This document shows, piece by piece, positions 61,301 to 64,000 of a stretch of DNA of 64,000 bases (the first letter of the stretch is position 1; every line of letters begins with the position of its first letter). A program made the translations under genes and the position numbers. This stretch comes from an uncultured Clostridium sp. (GTDB taxonomy: Bacteria; Bacillota; Clostridia; Lachnospirales; Lachnospiraceae): contig UQTA01000008.1 of NCBI GenBank assembly GCA_900543885.1, forward strand, positions 18,943 through 82,942, given 5' to 3'. The notes beneath the pieces were generated by a model. It had not been told where the DNA came from, ran no database searches, and worked only from the letters and a program-made list of their open reading frames with translations.

Positions 61301-61530
61301 CATTGAAGCTTGCAGAAGATGGGAATGGATATATAGCCCGGGCATATGAAGGATTCGGAACCAGAAAAAAGGCTGAAATCGTATTAATGCCAGGATATAA
61401 AGTGTCAGAGTGTAATATGCTGGAGACAGATGATACAGAGATAGCAACGGATAAAAACAGATTTTTCACTGTATTTAAACCGTTTGAGATCAAAACATTC
61501 CGTATAACATGCAAAAATATTAAATGTTGA
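58366..61530 (+). CDS. GH38 alpha-mannosidase
   Basis: A 1,054-residue glycoside hydrolase family 38 enzyme. The catalytic (beta/alpha)7 domain starts near residue 235 with VGHTHIDIAWMWRF (His244, Asp248 zinc ligands), then WLPDVFGY with the nucleophile Asp358, followed by NQFHDILPGSSI and the C-terminal beta domains with HTNTSWDAEKFE. It has no signal peptide, so it acts in the cytoplasm on imported manno-oligosaccharides. The N-terminal 230 residues include a carbohydrate-binding-like module. Linkage specificity (alpha-1,2, 1,3 or 1,6) cannot be told. Between the permease and solute-binding genes. Confidence 0.93.
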   Translation: MNLINDFDMERISQAIEDIGSLCIADIFSPGKLWYAPVKMDWKTAPEFDPFGPMDRWGGYDEYGWFRCIFTIPAEADGKELWVEISQDKREWYAQNPQFLLYCNEKPMQGLDLYHESCLLRKKAVSGETLQLDFDAWAGMVTRGRTWSDKENRPGLFAIRFFTLEEDIQSFYYDIKTVYETAKYTDKESEKGLRLRKILNETIGQLDFREKNRFRQTLPEAKKILEQIWETERTENIQAFCVGHTHIDIAWMWRFQHTKMKVQRSFSTALKLLDEYPEYKFMSSQPQLYEYMEETQPEQFKKIQKYVQESRWEPEGGMWVEADCNLTSGESLIRQFLIGKKYFLEKFGKDSKVLWLPDVFGYSASLPQICKKCGIDYFMTTKISWNEKDKIPFDTFMWKGVDGTGLLTHFAPAKQYDKTDYNPFGFARSPYITTYNGILEPDYVMGGWKRYSQKTLEPSFLIPYGYGDGGGGTTRDMVEKGKRMEKGIPGCPLVKFSDSLSFFQYLDQKVKGKKELPEWNGELYLEFHRGTYTSVGEIKRLNRKAESKLQETEFLLCMAQCVSRGFTWDREQWEKMEKQFLTNQFHDILPGSSITEVYEDVKKIYTEIFAVLENYKQQALRILEEKIPDKKLTVLNTLGFEREGTILFSYKSQARQLILEGESGCRYVAQKCDDGKYIARVKAPAGQFAIFDVKEVSTQEETAPLWKWDGHCLESALLRIVFEKDGTLSSIYDKEEEREVLSGPGNCLETYEDRPYQYDAWEISPYYRKKSYDGGSLTSMELTEMGVVRACITQKRKYLSSEIIQNIYVYAGSKRIDFVTKINWKEEHILLKAAFPVDIFADKAVYEIQFATVERPTHTNTSWDAEKFETCAQRFGDISEPGYGAALLNDCKYGYDIHDGVMRLTLLKSPTFPNTADKGYHEFTYSFLPHKGTYREGQVQKHAYELNNPLEVIWGRGEKKETGCGSLIQCQTEGIFIETLKLAEDGNGYIARAYEGFGTRKKAEIVLMPGYKVSECNMLETDDTEIATDKNRFFTVFKPFEIKTFRITCKNIKC

Positions 61531-61545
61531 TGCAAAAGTACTAAA

Positions 61546-61574
61546 TTCAAAATAAAAAGAAAAAATAATATAAT
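61546..61574 (+). promoter_or_regulatory. Promoter for the solute-binding protein gene
   Basis: TTCAAA (61546-61551), 17-base spacer, TATAAT (61569-61574), 31 bases before the ATG. It would allow extra expression of the binding protein. Confidence 0.5.
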
Positions 61575-61604
61575 GATGATATAAAAAACAGGGAGGTTAC
61601 ACAA

Positions 61605-62984
61605 ATGATCAAAAAATTTGTAGCAACTGGATTAGCGCTTATGATGGCAGCAAGCCTGGCGGGATGCGGTAGTGGAAATCAGAACACTGCGCCAGCAGGG
61701 AGTACAGCAGCAGAAAGCAAAGCTGAAACAGAAACACAGAAAACAGAAAGCGGAGAAAAAGTAAAACTGACATTTTGGATGGAAATGACAACACCGGAAT
61801 TAGATCAGGTATATCAGACTGCGGTAGATAACTATATGTCAGAGCATCCAGATGTAGAGATTGAATATTTAGGTATACCTGGAAATGCAGCTGATGCAAA
61901 AAATAAACTGGAAATGGCATTTTCTGCAAATGCGGCGCCAGATGTTTTCCAGTGCTTTATGCCGGAATTTATCACAAGAGGAAACATTATTCCATTAACA
62001 GATTATTATGAGAATTCTAAATTAAACGGAAAGATCGCCCAGGGCTCTCTGGATGCCAATTTAGAATATGATCCACAGAAAAAGGATCTGTATGCAATTC
62101 CATCTTATATGAATGTAAGAAACTTTTGGATCCGTTCAGACTGGTATGCAGAAAAGGGAATTGAGATTCCGAAGACATGGGATGAATTTTTTGACAGTAT
62201 AAAAGAAGTTGCAGATCCTGAGAACAACCGCTATGGTACAACAATCCGCGGAGGTTCTGGTGGTGCACAGAATCTGGAATATATGATGTATGCTTATTCA
62301 GGTATTACAGAAGCTTTTGATGAAGAAGGAAAATCTACTATCAATGATCCTCTCCATGCAGAATTTTGTGAAAAATATCTTTCTCTCTATAATAAATATA
62401 CAGCAGAGGATGATCTGAATAAAGGATGGACAGAAGTAGCGGCATCTTTCCAGTCTGAAACAACCGCATCTATTTTCCATAACCTTGGTTCTGCGGAATT
62501 GATCGATAATACATTTGGCGGAGATTATAGTAAATTCCAGATTTTCCTGATGCCTCCAAGTGTAAAAGGCTATAATTGCCATCCGGTAGTAGATGCACAG
62601 GGATATTCTATTTCTAAAAATTGCCAGAATCCAGATGCAGCATGGGATTTTATCCAGTATATGGTTTCTGACGCAGCACCAGACGTTGTAAAACTTCGTG
62701 GTGGTATTCCAGTAGAAGAGGAAGCTTCAAAGGCAGATTGGGTAACAGAAAAACCTTACTACGTAACAGCTGCAGAATATATGGCTGATCCAGAACTGAA
62801 GTTCTTCAAGGAACCTCTGTATTTAACTGAATACAGAAATATCCTGGCTAATACAGCAGAACCAAAAATGCAGGAAGCAATGACAGGACTTTGTTCTGTG
62901 CAGGAGTTCCTTGATGAATGGGCACAGGCAATGACAGAAGAAAAAGCGAACTATGATGCTACATTTGGTACACAGAGCAATTAA
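61605..62984 (+). CDS. Extracellular sugar-binding lipoprotein of the ABC transporter
   Basis: A 459-residue family 1 solute-binding protein. Signal peptide MIKKFVATGLALMMAASLAG with lipobox LAGC (Cys21), a Thr/Glu/Ser-rich linker (22-48), then the two-lobe binding fold starting VKLTFWMEM. Aromatic residues for sugar stacking are plentiful. GGGAGG precedes the ATG. It is placed last in the locus, after the mannosidase, rather than first as usual in CUT1 operons, and has its own candidate promoter. Confidence 0.9.
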   Translation: MIKKFVATGLALMMAASLAGCGSGNQNTAPAGSTAAESKAETETQKTESGEKVKLTFWMEMTTPELDQVYQTAVDNYMSEHPDVEIEYLGIPGNAADAKNKLEMAFSANAAPDVFQCFMPEFITRGNIIPLTDYYENSKLNGKIAQGSLDANLEYDPQKKDLYAIPSYMNVRNFWIRSDWYAEKGIEIPKTWDEFFDSIKEVADPENNRYGTTIRGGSGGAQNLEYMMYAYSGITEAFDEEGKSTINDPLHAEFCEKYLSLYNKYTAEDDLNKGWTEVAASFQSETTASIFHNLGSAELIDNTFGGDYSKFQIFLMPPSVKGYNCHPVVDAQGYSISKNCQNPDAAWDFIQYMVSDAAPDVVKLRGGIPVEEEASKADWVTEKPYYVTAAEYMADPELKFFKEPLYLTEYRNILANTAEPKMQEAMTGLCSVQEFLDEWAQAMTEEKANYDATFGTQSN

Positions 62985-63083
62985 GAAATAGCGCTTGAGC
63001 GTACACACCTGGTATATCGTTTTCGATATAACTACACCACTTACTTGCCTGCGAATGGTAAAGTTATTTACGAAACGATGTAC

Positions 63084-63246
63084 TAGTGTACTGTATCATT
63101 CACTTTCAGCAAAATGACGCAGAATGAATTTTCAATCTGCAAGGCGGAGGAATGAGGCGATGCGGTGGCATCGTCGATTGACGACAACACAGCAGATGGA
63201 AATTCAGGCAAGTCATTATGCGAAATGTGAATGATACAGTACACTA
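63084..63246. mobile_element. MITE-like palindromic element, TA-flanked, 163 bp
   Basis: Perfect 18-bp terminal inverted repeats, GTGTACTGTATCATTCAC at 63086-63103 and its complement at 63227-63244, each flanked by TA (63084-63085 and 63245-63246). The next 30 bases inside are also partly complementary (AATGAC...GAATTT...ATCTGC on both arms), so the RNA or single strand folds into one long hairpin. There is no ORF inside. TA target duplication suggests mobilisation by an IS630/Tc1-type transposase not encoded here. Confidence 0.65.
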
Positions 63247-63256
63247 GATTTCCTTC

Positions 63257-63285
63257 TTGCATATAACCCTCAAACGTTGTATACT
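63257..63285 (+). promoter_or_regulatory. Promoter of the terminal NUDIX gene
   Basis: TTGCAT (63257-63262), 17-base spacer, TATACT (63280-63285), just after the MITE-like element. Confidence 0.65.
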
Positions 63286-63329
63286 AAAACCAGTTATTCA
63301 GATTCACACCAAAACCGGGAGGAATTGCA

Positions 63330-63782
63330 ATGATTGAGGCAACGAGCTGCGGCGGTGTGGTTATATTTCGAGGGAAGATCCTGGTCCTGTATAAGAATTA
63401 CAAGAACAAATACGAGGGATGGGTCCTGCCTAAGGGAACAGTAGAAGCTGGCGAAGAGTATAAGGAGACAGCGCTCCGGGAAGTAAAAGAAGAGACAGGA
63501 GTCAGCGCGTCTATTATCAAATATATCGGAAAGAGCCAGTACACATTTAACACCCCTCAGGATGTGGTGGAAAAAGATGTACACTGGTATCTGATGATGG
63601 CCGACAGCTATTACAGTAAACCACAGCGGGAAGAATACTTTCTGGATTCCGGGTATTACAAATTTTATGAAGCATATCATCTGCTGAAGTTTTCAAATGA
63701 AAAGCAGATCCTTGAAAAAGCTTATAATGAATATCTGGACCTTAAAAGAAGTAATCTTTGGGGAAGCAAGAAGTATTTTTAA
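63330..63782 (+). CDS. NUDIX hydrolase (diadenosine polyphosphate hydrolase-like)
   Basis: A 150-residue NUDIX protein. The Nudix box is complete: GTVEAGEEYKETALREVKEE and TGV in order (G-x5-E-x7-R-E-V-x-E-E-T-G-V), preceded by GWVLPKG, which is typical of MutT/Ap4A hydrolase-like small NUDIX enzymes. The start ATG 63330 follows GGGAGG. Single gene with its own promoter and a perfect terminator; the terminator is the landing site of the intron downstream. Confidence 0.9.
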   Translation: MIEATSCGGVVIFRGKILVLYKNYKNKYEGWVLPKGTVEAGEEYKETALREVKEETGVSASIIKYIGKSQYTFNTPQDVVEKDVHWYLMMADSYYSKPQREEYFLDSGYYKFYEAYHLLKFSNEKQILEKAYNEYLDLKRSNLWGSKKYF

Positions 63783-63801
63783 AACAGAATAAGAAGAAAA
63801 T

Positions 63802-63850
63802 AAAAACTGCTGTATACGAGAGTAATATAACTGTATACAGCAGTTTTTTT
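63802..63850 (+). terminator. Perfect terminator after the NUDIX gene
   Basis: A 16-bp perfect stem (63802-63817 with 63833-63848; core ACTGCTGTATAC/GTATACAGCAGT) with a 15-base loop and T7 ending at 63850. Confidence 0.95.
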
Positions 63851-64000
63851 GTGCGCTTTGCGGCACACGTTTCGTTTGCGCGCCATGGGCGCGCTCTCGC
63901 AGGTGAAAGTCCTGAACATGCCCAGGTAGTGGGAAATGTATAGCTGAACAGCAAGGGTGTCCATCGTGAGGTGGAATCTGAAGGAAGCTGTAGGCAAATC
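63851..64000 (+). mobile_element. 5' end of a group IIC intron (truncated by the window end)
   Basis: The sequence begins GTGCG directly after the terminator T-run, as group II introns begin GUGYG. Domain I blocks conserved in group IIC introns follow in order: AGGTGAAAGTCCTGAAC, AGCTGAAC-GCAAGGGTGTCC, GTGAGGTGGAATCTGAAGG, AAGC-GGCAAA. The layout matches the Oceanobacillus iheyensis intron as I remember it. Group IIC introns insert next to terminator hairpins, exactly the context here. An alternative 5' end at GTTTGCGCGCC (63874) aligns equally in length. The catalytic core and reverse transcriptase would lie beyond the window. Confidence 0.85.

Overview
The window reads as a chromosomal segment of a low-to-middle GC, spore-forming, anaerobic Firmicute of the Clostridia, most likely a Lachnospiraceae-type gut bacterium. 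This rests on gene content and signals, not on a database match: strong AGGAGG-type ribosome sites, TTGACA-17-TATAAT promoters, a SpoIIM-like protein next to XerD, class III fructose-bisphosphatase, a giant BadF/HgdB-like activase-dehydratase fusion, an FMN riboswitch with RibU, a YesM/YesN sensor pair and a group IIC intron start. No rRNA, CRISPR array, prophage or complete insertion sequence is visible.

Layout. 1-5.3 kb: 3' part of an acetolactate synthase large subunit, then serC-serA-DUF1015, a serine biosynthesis operon without serB, preceded by a folded leader and an overlapping upstream ORF. 5.3-19.9 kb: housekeeping and envelope genes, namely an M23 peptidase, an iron alcohol dehydrogenase, a metallo-beta-lactamase-fold hydrolase, fbp with a DUF1700 protein, two paralogous SH3-NlpC/P60 hydrolases each with its own promoter and terminator, a small Asn-rich protein, a rhodanese, two YfcE-like phosphoesterases, an RlmL-like methyltransferase, a papain-like lipoprotein, an RdgB NTPase and an ADP-ribosylglycohydrolase split by a -1 frameshift at an A-AAA-AAG heptamer. 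20.0-22.6 kb: six tRNAs (Pro, Gly, Arg, His, Gln, Arg), the FMN riboswitch with ribU, and an orphan protein with a RelB/DinJ-like tail.

22.6-43.9 kb: recJ, glyA, the 1,419-residue minus-strand activase/dehydratase fusion, corA, a rhomboid-like protein with a C-terminal zinc ribbon, pyk, lysA, proC, NUDIX, a 58-residue ketopantoate-reductase-tail ORF, GNAT, a Cof-type HAD phosphatase, spoIIM-like, xerD, a YprB-like exonuclease, ruvA, ruvB and zapA. 44-49.2 kb: a U32 peptidase, an FtsW/RodA-type glycosyltransferase and a class B penicillin-binding protein, followed by a row of hairpins. 49.5-53.1 kb: a three-subunit molybdenum hydroxylase (FAD, 2Fe-2S, Mo) with no maturation genes beside it.

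53.3-63.0 kb is a carbohydrate locus: YesM/YesN two-component pair, two ABC permeases, a cytoplasmic GH38 alpha-mannosidase and a solute-binding lipoprotein, with no ATPase gene. The likely logic is that the sensor pair detects a mannose-containing glycan, the transporter imports it using an ATPase encoded elsewhere, and the GH38 enzyme releases mannose inside the cell. 63.0-64.0 kb holds a 163-bp palindromic MITE-like element, a NUDIX gene with its own promoter and perfect terminator, and, right after that terminator's T-run, the 5' end of a group IIC intron that runs off the window.
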